This document shows, piece after piece, positions 9,545 to 20,428 of a stretch of 64,000 nucleotides of DNA (its first letter is position 1; every line of letters starts with the position of its first letter). A program made the position numbers and the translations under genes. This DNA is from Zygaena filipendulae (lineage: Eukaryota; Arthropoda; Insecta; Lepidoptera; Zygaenidae): assembly GCA_907165275.2 (NCBI GenBank), contig OU015677.1, forward strand, positions 5,208,001-5,272,000. The letters are read 5' to 3'. The notes under the pieces are model-generated. The model was not told the origin of the DNA. It saw only the letters and a list, made by a program, of their open reading frames with translations, and searched no databases.

Positions 9545-12500
9545 TAAATTCAAATCAGTACATCTCCCATGGTGATCCTTTTGATGCTGACAATATCGAT
9601 TGCGTATCCTCGGACAGACCTGTAAACAAACTACTGTTAGCATAAACAACCAAAAAAGAGCATCTGCAATATGTACACACACGTGACAAAAGTAAAACTA
9701 CATTGCGTCAGAACTCAGAAACGTCTCATTCGAATCGTTTACCCAAATTCGATCTTGAAATCTATAAATGACCAATTACAAATTGGACCTATTGCGAATT
9801 GGATGACTAGGCAATTTGTGAATTAGACGTAATTCGCATAAACTATTTTACACACATCGCGCCCGAAGAAGTTTCACGACAATAGAAATACAGCACTCGT
9901 ATGTTTGTGCTGATAAATCAGGGCCCTTTCACTATGACCAATGATCATAAGACGTCGCTTTGAGAACTTAATATAACGCGCCGTAAAAATTGTTCTTCCC
10001 TCAAAAAATATATCATTTAAAACATGTCTTAGGACATATAGAATATAAATCCCTACTAATATTATAAATACGAAAGTATTTTTGTCTGTCTGTCTTTTAA
10101 CGGCTCAACCGATCATCATTAAATTTTGCATGCACATTGTCAAGAGTACAGAAAAGGACATAGGGTACTTTTATGCCGGAACTCCCGCGGGAACTCCGAA
10201 ATTATCGAGGGTGAAACCACGGGGACCGCTAATGGTGAATAAGGGTCCACCATAATGCTGAGTGGTATTACCGTAGAGTTATCATCGTACAACTGTCTCA
10301 ATGTATCACGTATGCATCGGGTCATGTCGTTCAGATATCTGACCTCAGTCACTCTTTTACCACTTTTCCGTTGAGTAGATACGTTTATACTTTTCAAATA
10401 GTCGTATGTGCTGTTTAGCAAGTTGTCTTTGTATCTGAAATATTGGCAAAAATTAACATTTGTTTTTTCTTTATGTCATAGGGGGCAAACGGGCAAGTGG
10501 TACATCCGATGGTAAGTGATTACCGCCGCCCATGGACATCTGCAACGCCAGAAGGCATGCAGGTGCGTTGCCGACCTGGAATGGGGATGGGAACTGGCTT
10601 TCAAGTTGGGCTGCCGGAACACACCGTTAGGTGCTTGTTACAGATTTACAACTTGGAGGTGGTAGCTAGCCAGCCAGGTACTGTAGAGTGCCCTACAACC
10701 ATGCTATGGTTTCCTCATGATGTTTTCCTTCACCGGCAGCTCAAGCTCATTGTTAGGGTTTGAACCTACGCCTTGCGGCGCTTTATCCGAACGCACTAAC
10801 CACTGAGCTATCATCGCTGTGGTTCCATATAAAATACTTAACATTTACTTCTATCTTCACTTAGACACTTACCTAATATATCTGCTATCACTCAAAGGTG
10901 AATACAACTTGTAGCTCTTCGATTTGATCTTCGTCACAAAACTGTTCCTTATTTCATCGTTGGTACTAGATCCATTCTCTCTGGTCGGAGATGTTTTTCT
11001 GCAGGCTCTTTTGTTCGGGGAATGATTGTTGTCGTTGGTTTGTTCCGGACTCCTCTGGCGGACTAGAGACCTCATGCTCTTGGAGTGGTATGAACTTTTC
11101 GTGACTGCAATAACGAATAAGGAAAAGGTCTTACTTACAAGACTAGAGTTTATCAAATCATTAATGGGTACTGGGTTTTATGGATTACCCAACTGTGACC
11201 CACGTCTATATGAAAATATGATAGATGGCAATTCTTACAATTTTTAGTTTGCGCATACGACAGCAATCTTTGGACCATTTCCGTCGATAAGGTTGTGTCC
11301 GGTGAGGCGGGGGGCGAGGTGTTGGGATACTTCCGCAGAGAGTTGATGAACGATTCCATTTCACGGGATGGCTGAGCGTACATGGATGCTGGTAGTGGAA
11401 AGAAGTTAGAGTGAGGATTGAAAAGGAACAAGGTGCTTAAGACTACACGGTGGAAATGATAACTTTATACTTACCACTTACTTTATACTTACTAACTTAA
11501 CAAGGTTTTGAGGACATTTTGGTTGCGAGGTTTAGAATGAGAGCTCTGGCCGTCTACTTCAACTAACCCCGATTAGAACGATGGTATAATGCCCTTTTAT
11601 TGTTACAGATACTGTGTTTAACCAGAAAAGACAACTACAGACAGTCACTTAAGGTATTTCTAATGCCAGAAATCCTGCGGGAACTCCGAAATTAATGCGG
11701 GTGAAATCACGGAGAACAGCTGATGGTAAATGATAATTGGAAATAAGTAAAAGCGTAGCAAGAATGTGAGAAATAACATTTGGCGTTCCAAAGGTTGCTG
11801 GATCTCAAAGATTGAGTATCGCGTAAACGCACGGGCCTCTCCCTGTTTCTGGAAACACCGATCTCGAAGTTGCCAGATTCTGAAAACAAGAGACGTAAAT
11901 ATTCACCAACCACCGCCATACCATAAGGCCATAAATATTTGCACCCTTGCTTTAGTAGACAAGGTAGTAGAGAGTAGTATTTTTTTTTTTACTTTAAACT
12001 AGAATAAAGAATAATATTGTTCCTGAAATATTATAAGTGTCATATTGATTGACTCACCACGACTGGGGCCTGCTTTTTGGAGAGGAAACTCTGGTGAATT
12101 GACCGGCGGTGAGCTTGGCCTCATGCTGCAGTGCGCCAGCTTCACGGGAACAAACGACTTAGGGTTTAGAATAAAGTTTATCTGTCTTTATACTAGTGTG
12201 CTGCCTACTATTAAGTTGAAGGGATTATTATGGCATGATATTATGACATGAATACCAGCTATAGTCCGTTTTTTTAGTCGCATTTCCACATAACATTCCC
12301 TAAAACTTTGGTCATGCTTCGACAAGAAATTTTACAATCCACTACCTACTTATAAATAGTATGGCTTCATCTTCGTTGATTTTCGCGATTCGCCATAAAA
12401 AAAACACAGTTTTCACAGAGAAAAAATAGTCTTTCGCAAGGTTTGAAAAATTCAGTTATAACAAATATACTCTTTTGTAATGTTTGGAAAAAATCAGTTA

Positions 12501-13036
12501 TGGCAATTCATAAGGTTCATAAATATTACTCAACCTGGTAGCTGCTGGTGAATCGGCCATCGCAAATCTGAACGCTTGTATTCTTGTTGGAGATGGAAGA
12601 ACTTCTTTGAGTACGCGGCCTTTGGGGAGTGTCGAGTGCTGGAATGAAATCAATTGTAAGATTATTAAAATAAATTAACTGGTCAGACAGTTAACCAGCA
12701 CTTTTAAAATCCCAAACTAAGTACAACTTATTAATTGCTGAGGAAATTTGATTTAATTTTGGAGTTTATGACCAGTATATATGACCAGGTTATGACCTCT
12801 AGGCTCTCCACTATGCCGTGGCGGGACGCAGGGAGGCACAGGGTTGCCGTTTCTTAACGTACCTAGTAATAGTGACTAAATTCTTGGATTTTACCCAGAA
12901 TATGAGCGGATGGTCCTCTTCCGAGCCCCAAGTCCTCGCGTCTACCGTCTATCAAGGTCACAGTGAGACCCGCATCCTGCAGACGCTCGACTATCGCCAC
13001 CATCCTGGGAGGGTCAGCCCCCTCACCACTTTCCAT
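9545..13036 (-). CDS. Multi-exon gene model, unrecognised protein
   Basis: Built from splice sites, not from one long ORF. Coding exons in order: 13036-12895 (ATG after an in-frame stop; donor GG|GTAAAA), 12638-12535 (donor CAG|GTTGAG), 11371-11239 (acceptor CTCAG; donor T|GTAAGA), 11104-10873 (donor AG|GTAAGT), 10434-10272 (donor ACG|GTAATA), and a weaker sixth, 9619-9545. Phases (1, 0, 1, 2, 0) match at each join and give 258 residues through exon 5. The protein starts MESGEGADPPRMVAIVERLQ, is Ser/Arg/Asn-rich in the middle, and then has a helical region (DYLKSINVSTQ, CIRDTLRQLYDDNS). Exon 6 would add a Cys/His-rich stretch (VCPRIRNRYCQHQKDHHGRC) and then either splice on or stop at 9458. 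Exon 3 has a better-looking acceptor at 11389, but it breaks the phase. The family is not recognised. Confidence 0.5.
10051..10233 (+). mobile_element. Helitron-like element, full-length copy
   Basis: It starts TCCCTACTAATATTATAAAT and has a GTCT microsatellite, the 'aaccgatcatcat..aaattttgcatgcac' core, 'cccgcgggaactccgaaatt', the 3' hairpin GGGTGAAACCACGGGG and a terminal CTAA (the CTRR form). It lies 38 bases past the exon 5 donor of the 9.5-13 kb gene. Confidence 0.7.
10480..10820 (-). mobile_element. tRNA-derived SINE family 1, near full length
   Basis: On the - strand the head has an A box (TAGCTCAGTGGTTAG) and a B box (GGTTCAAACCC), followed by a body that ends 'ggcggtaatcacttaccatc..cccgtttgcccccta'. 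Body or tail fragments recur at 35545-35595, 47548-47615 and 63214-63350. It lies in an intron of the 9.5-13 kb gene. Confidence 0.75.
11640..11726 (+). mobile_element. Helitron-like 3' fragment
   Basis: Only the 3' part remains (cctgcgggaactccgaaatt, GCGGGTGAAATCACGG, then CTGATGG). Confidence 0.5.
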
Positions 13037-13163
13037 GGTGCAAGACTAATTTTGGGGGAGGGGGATGTGCTGGAACGAATAAGATGTAAGATGAGTCAGC
13101 TCTTCTCACTAATAGGTATTATCCAAGCATTCTGTTGCGACACACTGTTTTATTTTTCTTACT

Positions 13164-13463
13164 AGCTGTGCCCCGCGGTTTCACCCGCGAGAGTTTTGGA
13201 ATTCCCGCAGGCACTCCAAAGTAGCCTAATTTACTTTATTACCTCAGCTAACTAGTGAAAGTCCCGGCAAAATATTTCCAACCGCTTTGGTGATTATAGT
13301 TGATTTTGGAGTTCCCGCCAAATTCCGGGATAAAAAGTCCTACCCTATGTCCTTTTCTGTACCTCTGACGACGTGTATGCAAAATTTCATGATGATCGGT
13401 TGAGCCGCATGAAAGCGTAACACACAGACAGACAGAGCTTCGCACTTATAATATTAGTAGGTA
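13164..13463 (-). mobile_element. Helitron-like element, - orientation
   Basis: It starts ACTAGCTGTGCCCCGCGGTT, carries a second partial internal copy (pre-13320), and ends in (GTCT)n, 'gcacttataatattagtagg'. The sequence just beyond it (13466-13531 plus 13951-14000) is shared with 47115-47225, next to another Helitron copy. Confidence 0.7.
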
Positions 13464-13534
13464 GAGATCAATTAAAATCGCGGATCCAATTTTCTCACCG
13501 AACTTTACAAAACTGCTCATATTTCGGAAACTAA

Positions 13535-13947
13535 GGTCCGTATCCTAAAAGGTTACTCAAGTCATGAATCTAGTTTTAAAACTAATTTCAAGTAGGTAAA
13601 GCTTTAATTTTAGAACCTTACTTGAAACGAGATTCATCAATTAACAATCAGCTGAGTTATTTCCTTATTCTAGAACGACGCTTGAGTACTAATCTATACT
13701 CAAGCAAAGATTTGATCTTTGTTTACGTCTGTCATGTCAAGACTACTCAACCAATCAGAGTTCAGTATCTCTACTCAAGACTAGTTTCAAGTGATTAGAA
13801 CCAATCAGAGTTCTACTAAAGACTAATTTCAGTGATTAGAACTTAAAACGCATTCTATAATAAGATGTACTACGCTTGAGTTATGGTTTGAGCTTAAATC
13901 TAATCTCAAGTGAAACGTGATCTGAGTCATCTTCTGGAATACGGACC
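13535..13947. mobile_element. MITE with TAA target duplication and known empty site
   Basis: The ends read GGTCCGTATCC and GGAATACGGACC (inverted), flanked by TAA on both sides (13532-13534, 13948-13950). The homologous locus near 47180 reads '..cggaaactaaatgccgag..' with a single TAA and no insert. The interior repeats 'actcaag..' and 'ctagtttcaag' motifs in both directions. A three-base TAA duplication fits PIF/Harbinger-type movement (inference). Confidence 0.8.
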
Positions 13948-14520
13948 TAAATGCCGAGAACTAGTATCTTTTAGTTTGGACGCCCACATATACCTAAGTA
14001 CTAATAATTAGTAAGTATAATTACTATACAGTATACATAGTTAATCATATAGAAGGAATCTAATACTTAAGTAAGTACTTATCCTGGTCAATGTCATGGT
14101 CGCCTGAAAGCTGTTCCAATATTTTTTTCTGCTGGCACTTTATGTGCACAGGTACCGGAATTATAAAAACTTGGACAAATGAGACGGTACTCGGTAGACT
14201 TGATAGTGTGTGGGGACCATAAGTTTACTGCTGTCTACCTCAGGCCAAATAAAAACTAAACTAAACTTATTTAAAAATAAATAAAGACGGAACGCGTAGA
14301 ACAAACAAGTAAAGCCAGGAAAAAGACACCACGCCGCGCCGTGCACAGAAACAACAAACTTACAAGAACCTGGGTATCGTTGTAGCACTTTCCTAATCAC
14401 CACATGCATACGCAACCGGCTTCTATTCGTTGTTCGAGACGTTCCGTCTTAAGTTTTTATTTGGGCTGAGCTGTCTACATTAACTCAACGTAAACTTTCA
14501 AGTGAAGAAAGGCTACTCAC

Positions 14521-14602
14521 AGACATTTTCAGAAGCCTGAGGAACGGGTAGCACAAGTCGGGCCGATAACAGCCCTGCCAGTCGCCGCTGTGGGGAACGG
14601 GC
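14521..14602 (-). other. Candidate exon upstream of the 9.5-13 kb gene
   Basis: 82 bases lie between a strong acceptor (CCCCACTTCCAG) and a strong donor (TCT|GTGAGT). One frame reads SGDWQGCYRPDLCYPFLRLL and ends in ATG-TCT. Every phase hits a stop when joined to 13069, so it is either a 5' UTR exon or belongs elsewhere. Confidence 0.25.
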
Positions 14603-14730
14603 CTGGAAGTGGGGAAACTCGTTGAAGAACCGAAGTCGTAAGTACTTCTTGATATTCTGTCTTGCAACAAATGAAATTGACCTCTCCCATTTAAGCATGA
14701 AGCTTACAAGATTTTTCAGTAAGTTTATGA

Positions 14731-14997
14731 TAATAATAATAATAATCCACTTCACAACACACAGATCTGCTTGATCCCACAGTAAAGGCTATTATAAGCT
14801 TGTGTCGTGGAAGCCAAGCAAACGTGATATATACTACATAGAATTACATATATACGATACTATAGATATATAAACACGCCCAGACTGGAAAGTGGAACCC
14901 TGTGTTCATCACACAAAGTGCACCCCCGCCGGGAATCGAACCCGGAACCTCTTGATTAGCGGGCACATGGTGATCTACTACGCCTATCGGGTCGTCT
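14731..14997 (-). mobile_element. tRNA-derived SINE family 2, copy 1
   Basis: The - strand head starts GACGACCCGATAGGCGTAGT with the B box GGTTCGATTCCC, followed by a body with 'cttgcttggcttccacgacacaagctt', and ends in an (ATT)n tail. Copy 2 is at 16693-16942. The T-loop-like stretch could be mistaken for a tRNA gene. Confidence 0.75.
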
Positions 14998-15109
14998 ATC
15001 ATAAAGTTTGTCTATCACGTACCTATTTGAAGGTTACAAAACAAATTAAGCAGTAACATTAAGTTCTATTATATTATTTGTGTTAAGGTGGTCCCCAAAT
15101 CTTCTATTA

Positions 15110-15451
15110 CTTACTATAATAAAAGAGTAGAATCCGCGATTCTGTACATTGAATATTTTTAAGAAAAATTTACAGGGGGCGATAAAAGAAGAGTACCTTC
15201 CAAGAGTTCCAAGAGTACCTTCCAACCACAAAAAAGAGTTTTTAAAATTCTTTTCTGTATGTCTGTCTATCTGCCTGTCTGTTCGCGATAATCTCCGAAT
15301 CTACTGAACAGATTGTCATGCGGTTTTCACAGATAGATTAAGCTTAGCCTGGAGCTACATATAGGATTTGTTTCATTCAAATCGGATGTCGGGAAAAAAA
15401 GTTGTTGTATAAAAACGTTTCGTGCGGGTGAAACCGCGGGGCACAGCTAGT
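15110..15451 (+). mobile_element. Helitron-like subfamily B, copy 1
   Basis: It shares the GCGGGTGAAACCGCGGGGCA..CTAG end, but the interior differs: 'gattgtcatgcggttttcacagat..taagcttagcctggagctacatatagg' and 'ttcaaatcggatgtcggg'. The same interior occurs at 28422-28690, 44884-45215 and 61691-61930 (- orientation). Confidence 0.7.
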
Positions 15452-15610
15452 CAGTAATATTTGCTCTACAAATACTACCTAAAACTTTACTTTCGACTTT
15501 GCAGCAACGTTCCTCACACATCGCGAGGACTTTGCAATGTTCAGCATTTCGTCTGAGTGTTCAGCTATAATGTTGCAATTTCTGCTTGCTCAATGGGCTG
15601 CAGAGGAGAC

Positions 15611-15681
15611 ATCCCTACTATAATGTTATGCCCGCGGGAACTCCGATATTATCGCGGGTGAAACTGGACGGAACAGCTGTA
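15611..15681 (+). mobile_element. Internally deleted Helitron-like element (71 bp)
   Basis: The 5' end 'tccctactataatgttat' is joined directly to the 3' part 'gcccgcgggaactccgatat..gcgggtgaaac'. It keeps both ends and nothing between. Confidence 0.5.
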
Positions 15682-16351
15682 TATGTAAATCCGCGACTCC
15701 TAACTTACCAGTCAGAACCACTAACCACTTCACCAAAAGTTTTGTCGTTAGAGCAATGATGTTATCATATAACTTACGAGTACAAGTTAGGTACCTACTT
15801 AAATGTCATTACGTTAGTGATGAGTAGATGTCGGGTGATGGATCCTGACTGTAGGTATTTATTTTTTAGCCTTTACCAAAATGTATTCGTTAGGAAGATA
15901 CTCACATCATAAAAGACTAGTTGTTAGAGAATCTTTGATATAAACTGTATAATTGTATAAAAAAAAACTAATTCCCTTCTGCAATTTAGAATTTTGACAT
16001 AACTCTGTGACAATTTGAACTTCTGCCAGCCGTCTGATATCGGTTGAGAAAGGTTGAGAACATCAGTTTCTTTTTCGTCCGAATTGAAACTTTTTTGCAA
16101 TTTGGGAAAAAAATTTAATGTTTGTTATACGCAACCTGTAAAATAATTATAGTTAATTAGATAGTTTTTCGTAACGGCATAACTACAGTAGAGTAGACAT
16201 ACGTAAATATTGTGATTGAATGATTAGGTATTGATTTTAGTGACCGCTTGAACGCCAATTCGAACCTAACAGTGAGTCTCTAACAACTTTTCATTTTAAT
16301 TATTATGTTTATTTTTATTGTTTATTTATTTTTCGGGAAACAAATTGTTTA

Positions 16352-16580
16352 CTAGTTGTTCCTCGCAGATTCACCCGCGTTAATTTCGGAGTTCCCGCGG
16401 GAATTCCGCAATGAAAGCACCTTATGAACTTCGCTGTACACTTGACTTGTGTGCAAAATTTCATGACCACTGCGGTAGCAGCAAATGCTGAGTGGAGTCC
16501 CTTTTAGCAAGGAGCTTGTTATGCCGGAATTTTGCGGACACTCCTTTACTAACGCGGGTGAAACCGCGTAGAACAGGTAG
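16352..16580. mobile_element. Two facing Helitron-like fragments
   Basis: A - oriented copy (starting 'actagttgttcctcgcag') meets a + oriented 3' end ('tttactaacgcgggtgaaaccgcg..caggtag') near 16470. Confidence 0.5.
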
Positions 16581-16594
16581 CATAGTAAAATTAT

Positions 16595-16692
16595 GTAATA
16601 ATTATAATAATAATGGTAGAGAATGCCTTAGGCATTAAGTCCGCCTTTTGTACATAAATGTGCAATAAAGTTCTTTAAATAAATAAATAAAT
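16595..16692 (+). mobile_element. LINE 3'-end fragment with (AAAT)n tail
   Basis: The sequence 'agagaatgccttaggcatta..gtccgcc' ends 'gtgcaataaagttctttaaataaataaat'. The same 3' end is found at 58545-58624. Confidence 0.55.
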
Positions 16693-16942
16693 ACACTTCA
16701 CAACACACAGATCTTCTTGATCCTACAGTAAGCTATTATAAGCTTGTGTCGTGGAAACCAAGCGAACGTAGTATATACTACGTAGAATCACATATATATT
16801 ATACTATAGATATATAAACACACCCAGACTGGAAAATGGAACCCTGTGTTCATCACACAAAGTCCACCCCCGCCGGGAATCGAACCCGGAACCTCTAGAT
16901 TCGCGGGCAGGCATGGTGGTCTACTACGCCAATCGGGTCGTC
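16693..16942 (-). mobile_element. tRNA-derived SINE family 2, copy 2
   Basis: It matches 14731-14997 over nearly its whole length, including 'cccccgccgggaatcgaacc' (B box). It sits directly on the A-rich tail of the LINE fragment before it. Confidence 0.75.
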
Positions 16943-17423
16943 AAATCTTGTCAGTTGTCCGTTATGTATTTCCAACTAGTGCACATGGAGGTTGACTTCA
17001 CTTGTGGTTGACTACAAGCGTTCAACCTCTACAGTACCTAGGTACCTACTAGGTCTTGCGACCAGCTTGCGACGTGACGCCGTGACACTGTCTGGGGCAA
17101 TCTGAATTGCCTAATTTCGCTCAGTTATCGGTCACCAACGGTCACCCAAAAACGGTCACCAACGGTCAACGACGGCCTTGATAAAGCGAGGTTGGTATAC
17201 TCGATAGATACAATAATCATCTGAATGCCTATATATCTATAAACTTTTGCACGTTTGTCAGTTGGGTCAAACAAAAAATTTTTTTTTAAAATAGTAGAGT
17301 TTATTCTCAAAAAATATACAAATCTCTTACATGAGAATATTAATAAAATCACATTAATAAATTCGTTACCAGTAGGTAATTAAGAAGTAATAATAAAAAC
17401 TTATCATGTGTTTTATTATTTAT

Positions 17424-17640
17424 TACTAGCTGTGCCCCGCGGTTTCACCTGCGTTAATAATTTGATAGGAATATTTTTGCAATTTTATTTTTCATTAGTG
17501 CTCTGCTCCTATAGATCGTAGCGTGATCTTATAAAGCCTATAGCCTTCGTCGATAGATGGACTGTCCAACACAAGACCATTTTTCAATTCTAACCAGGTA
17601 CCAGGAGTTCAACCATAGACTTCAACCTGCTTCAACCAAA
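17424..17640 (-). mobile_element. Helitron-like element with divergent interior
   Basis: It starts ACTAGCTGTGCCCCGCGGTT. The interior ('cattagtgctctgctcctatag..cgtcgatagatgg') is not shared with the other copies seen here. Confidence 0.5.
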
Positions 17641-17811
17641 CAAACTTCAGCTTTAAAATATTGGTAACTAAGTATAGATAAATGAAATAACTTTTATGAT
17701 AATATTATATCATTATTTTAGTCGAGTACCTAGTGTTAGCGGGATTTTAGTGTACCTACCTACGCCTTAATAATGCTAATCTTTACTAATCTTCTATATA
17801 CTTATAATAAA

Positions 17812-18270
17812 ACTGTAGAGAAGTCAATTCTGTACATTGAATATATATTCAAAATTAATATTGGAGGATGAATGGCGATCGATATTGATGCCAAAAATAC
17901 AATCAGTAAATTTTTTGCCTGTCTGTCTGTATGTGCAAAACCACAACTACTGAAGGGATTTTAACCAAACTTGGTACGATTGTAGTCCATACTCCTGGGC
18001 AGGTTATAGGCTATATAACATAACGCTAAGACACATAGGAGCTGAGCAGTGACGATAAATTTGAAACAAGTCGGATGAAAATGCGCTTTCGAGCTCTTAT
18101 CCTCGCATAAGTTTACTCAATCACGCAAAAACGGCTGAACGGATTTGGATGAAATTTGGCATGCACGTTTTCCGGGGTACCTACAGAGAAGGACATAGGG
18201 TACTTTTTATCCCAGAATTCCTGCGGGAACTCCGAAATTACCGCGGGTGAAACCGCAGGGCACAGCTAGT
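17812..18270 (+). mobile_element. Composite Helitron-like element
   Basis: A 5' part with (GTCT)n and an unusual interior leads into a standard 3' half ('aatttggcatgcacg..gacatagggtactttttatcc') that ends GGGTGAAACCGCAGGGCACA..CTAG. Confidence 0.55.
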
Positions 18271-18893
18271 ATTAAATACGAATGTACATTTGTTTGTTAG
18301 TACCTACGCTATCGCTATAGGTAACGTCTTAACTATCCCGTAACTCGCGAAAGTGAAACCGCAGGCAGCAGCTTGTGCGTTGATAAACGAACTTCAATAA
18401 ATAACGGCGTGTGCGACCACAGACACATTATATCCTCAGACCAAATAAAAACTAAAGACGGAACGTCTCGAACAACGAAGTGAAGCTGGTTGCGTATGCA
18501 TGTGGTGATTAGGAAAGTGTATGGAATGTAAATGTAAGTGTACGTGTTTCTTCTAAGTGTGCGCGTGTTTCTGTGTACGTGCACGTCGATGGAGTCATTT
18601 TCCTGGCTTCACTTGTATGTTCTACGCGTTCCGTCTTTAGTTTTTATTTGGTCTGAGATTATATCATACTATTATATACATTAGTTAGTTGTTCTTCCAA
18701 GCGTGCTCGATTTATGGCCCCCGAAATCCCCTGTATACAAAATTTCATGAAAATCGTTGGAGCATTCAGATTAGGGTTATTTTATCTCGGAATTCCCGAA
18801 GGATCTCCGAAATTAACGCTGGTGAAATCTCATGAAATTTTGCATGCACGTTGTCAGGGGTAAAGAAAACCTAGGAATATAGGGTACTAACTA

Positions 18894-19815
18894 AAGGGTC
18901 TTTCAATAAGGACGAGTCGATTTTGACATGAAATAAAAAAGGCCGTGTGTGAGATTTTAACGATTTTTTTTTTTATTTGAAAGAGCTATATATGCCATTA
19001 TGTGTGGAAAATCACATCGTTTAAATGTCCGCCGCGGCTTCTCACGGTGGCACGAATTCGAGTTGTCCAATTTTCAACAACTCTGCCGCATAGTTCGGGT
19101 TGAATTTCAGCGATAGCCTGAGCTATGTTGACTTTAAGGGCATCGGTCGATTGTGGCTTATTGGTATAGACCTGCGACTTAAGAAAACCCCACAAAAAAA
19201 AGTCTAAAGGTGATAAGTCGCAGGATCTCGGTGGCCAATTCACGTCACCTCTGCGAGAGATAACCATGCCCTCAAAGCGTTCATGCAGAAGATCCATGGT
19301 GGCGTTGCCTATGGTCAGTAACTTTGAGCTCCTGAGTGAGTTGAATCTTGTACGGGTGCAGCCCTAAGTCCTGACGCAAAATGCGCCACGTTGATGTTTG
19401 TGAAAGACCGAGTTCTTGTGAACGTCGATGAATTGACTGCCTCGGGTTCTCCTGCACACTATCACGGACAGCAGCGATGTTCTCGGCCGATCTGGCGGTC
19501 TTTGCACGTACGGGTGTTGGCAGATTGTTTATTGAACCGGTCGATTCGAATTTGGCCACCAAACGTTGGAGAGTCGACTTTGAAGGACCACCTCGTCTGC
19601 CGTAAAATGGGCGCAATGCACGTAACGTTTGCACTAACGAACACTCATTTTGGTAATACATTTTTAACATTTGGACGTGTTGCTCAACCGTGTAACTTGC
19701 CATGGTGATTTGGCATTACTAACTGAATAAAAAAATATAGGTTAGAAAGACGACGTTAAAACAACATGGCCGCCACAGGCTGCCAACATCGACCCGTCCC
19801 TATTGAAAGACCCTT
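18894..19815 (-). mobile_element. Mariner-family transposon, internally deleted
   Basis: The terminal inverted repeats AAGGGTCTTTCAATAAGGAC and GTCCCTATTGAAAGACCCTT are flanked by TA duplications (18892-18893, 19816-19817). The empty site, with a single TA, is kept at 21233-21234. The length is 922 bp; an intact mariner is about 1.3 kb. Confidence 0.9.
18998..19703 (-). pseudogene. Broken mariner transposase
   Basis: Two pieces overlap in different frames. 19703-19281 encodes the N-terminal DNA-binding part (MASYTVEQHVQMLKMYYQNE, two helix-turn-helix regions: GGPSKSTLQRLVAKFES and LGLSQTSTWRILRQ). 19297-18998 encodes the C-terminal catalytic end (CDLSPLDFFLWGFLKSQVY, holding the third acidic residue). 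The middle, which normally carries the first two catalytic aspartates, is missing, about 100 residues. In mariner/IS630 transposases all three acidic residues are needed, so this copy should be inactive and could only move with help from another element. The two terminal regions are otherwise well kept, which suggests a fairly recent copy (inference). Confidence 0.9.
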
Positions 19816-20428
19816 TACTTTGCATTTCTGAATTCCCGCGGGATCTCCAAAATTAACGCGGGTGAAACCGCAGGGAACAGCTAGTCTCATATATTTATAT
19901 GGGATTACAAAGTTATTTGTGCAGTTGGTACATATAACTGCATATGTAACTTTGTAATTCCATACATTTATATGGGATTACAAAGTTATTTATGCAGTTG
20001 GTGTATCTAGTAAACTGGACCGAAATTGCAAAATATTTCAATTTTTCCTTGATTTATACAATAAACACTAATTGTATTCTAAATTTCAAACTTCTATGTC
20101 TGCTAGAAGTGCCTTAGAGTTTTGATGATTGGTCAGTGAGTGAGTGAGTGAGTGAGTGAGTGAGTGAGTGAGTGAGTGAGTGACCTACAAAATTAAGAAA
20201 CTTTGACTAGTTATAATTCTTAAACTACTGGTTCAAATCGAATGAAATTTAAATTATACCGTCTTTATACAATACCCGCTTGTTTACTAAAAATTCAGGC
20301 TTCTAGTTTTATCCACAACGAAATTATAGGGGGTCGAAAATGGCCTGAATTGCTTCGAGAAAAGGATAGTACGGCCGTGCCGCTTTTGTTGCTCGACTTG
20401 GCGGGGGCACTGCCGTGCCCCCAGATCT

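Larger units (their letters stand above)
18772..20427 (+). repeat. Duplicated segment, copy A (carries the mariner)
   Basis: Without the 922-bp mariner, it matches 21121-21857 almost base for base. The shared stretch crosses several unrelated parts: a Helitron 3' end, a (TATATGGGATTACAAAG) repeat, a (GAGT)n microsatellite at 20140-20180 and a tail ending 'gccgtgcccccagat'. Because the junctions are shared, this is a true duplication rather than independent insertions. Confidence 0.8.

Noticed and set aside
12818..13165. 115-codon + strand frame
   Set aside because: It is antisense to the phase-matched first exon (13036-12895) of the - strand gene model and has no protein-like signature.
14911..14997. 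tRNA-like sequence 'ccgccgggaatcgaacccgg'
   Set aside because: It has a B box but no complete cloverleaf or acceptor pairing, and it is the head of a repeated SINE.
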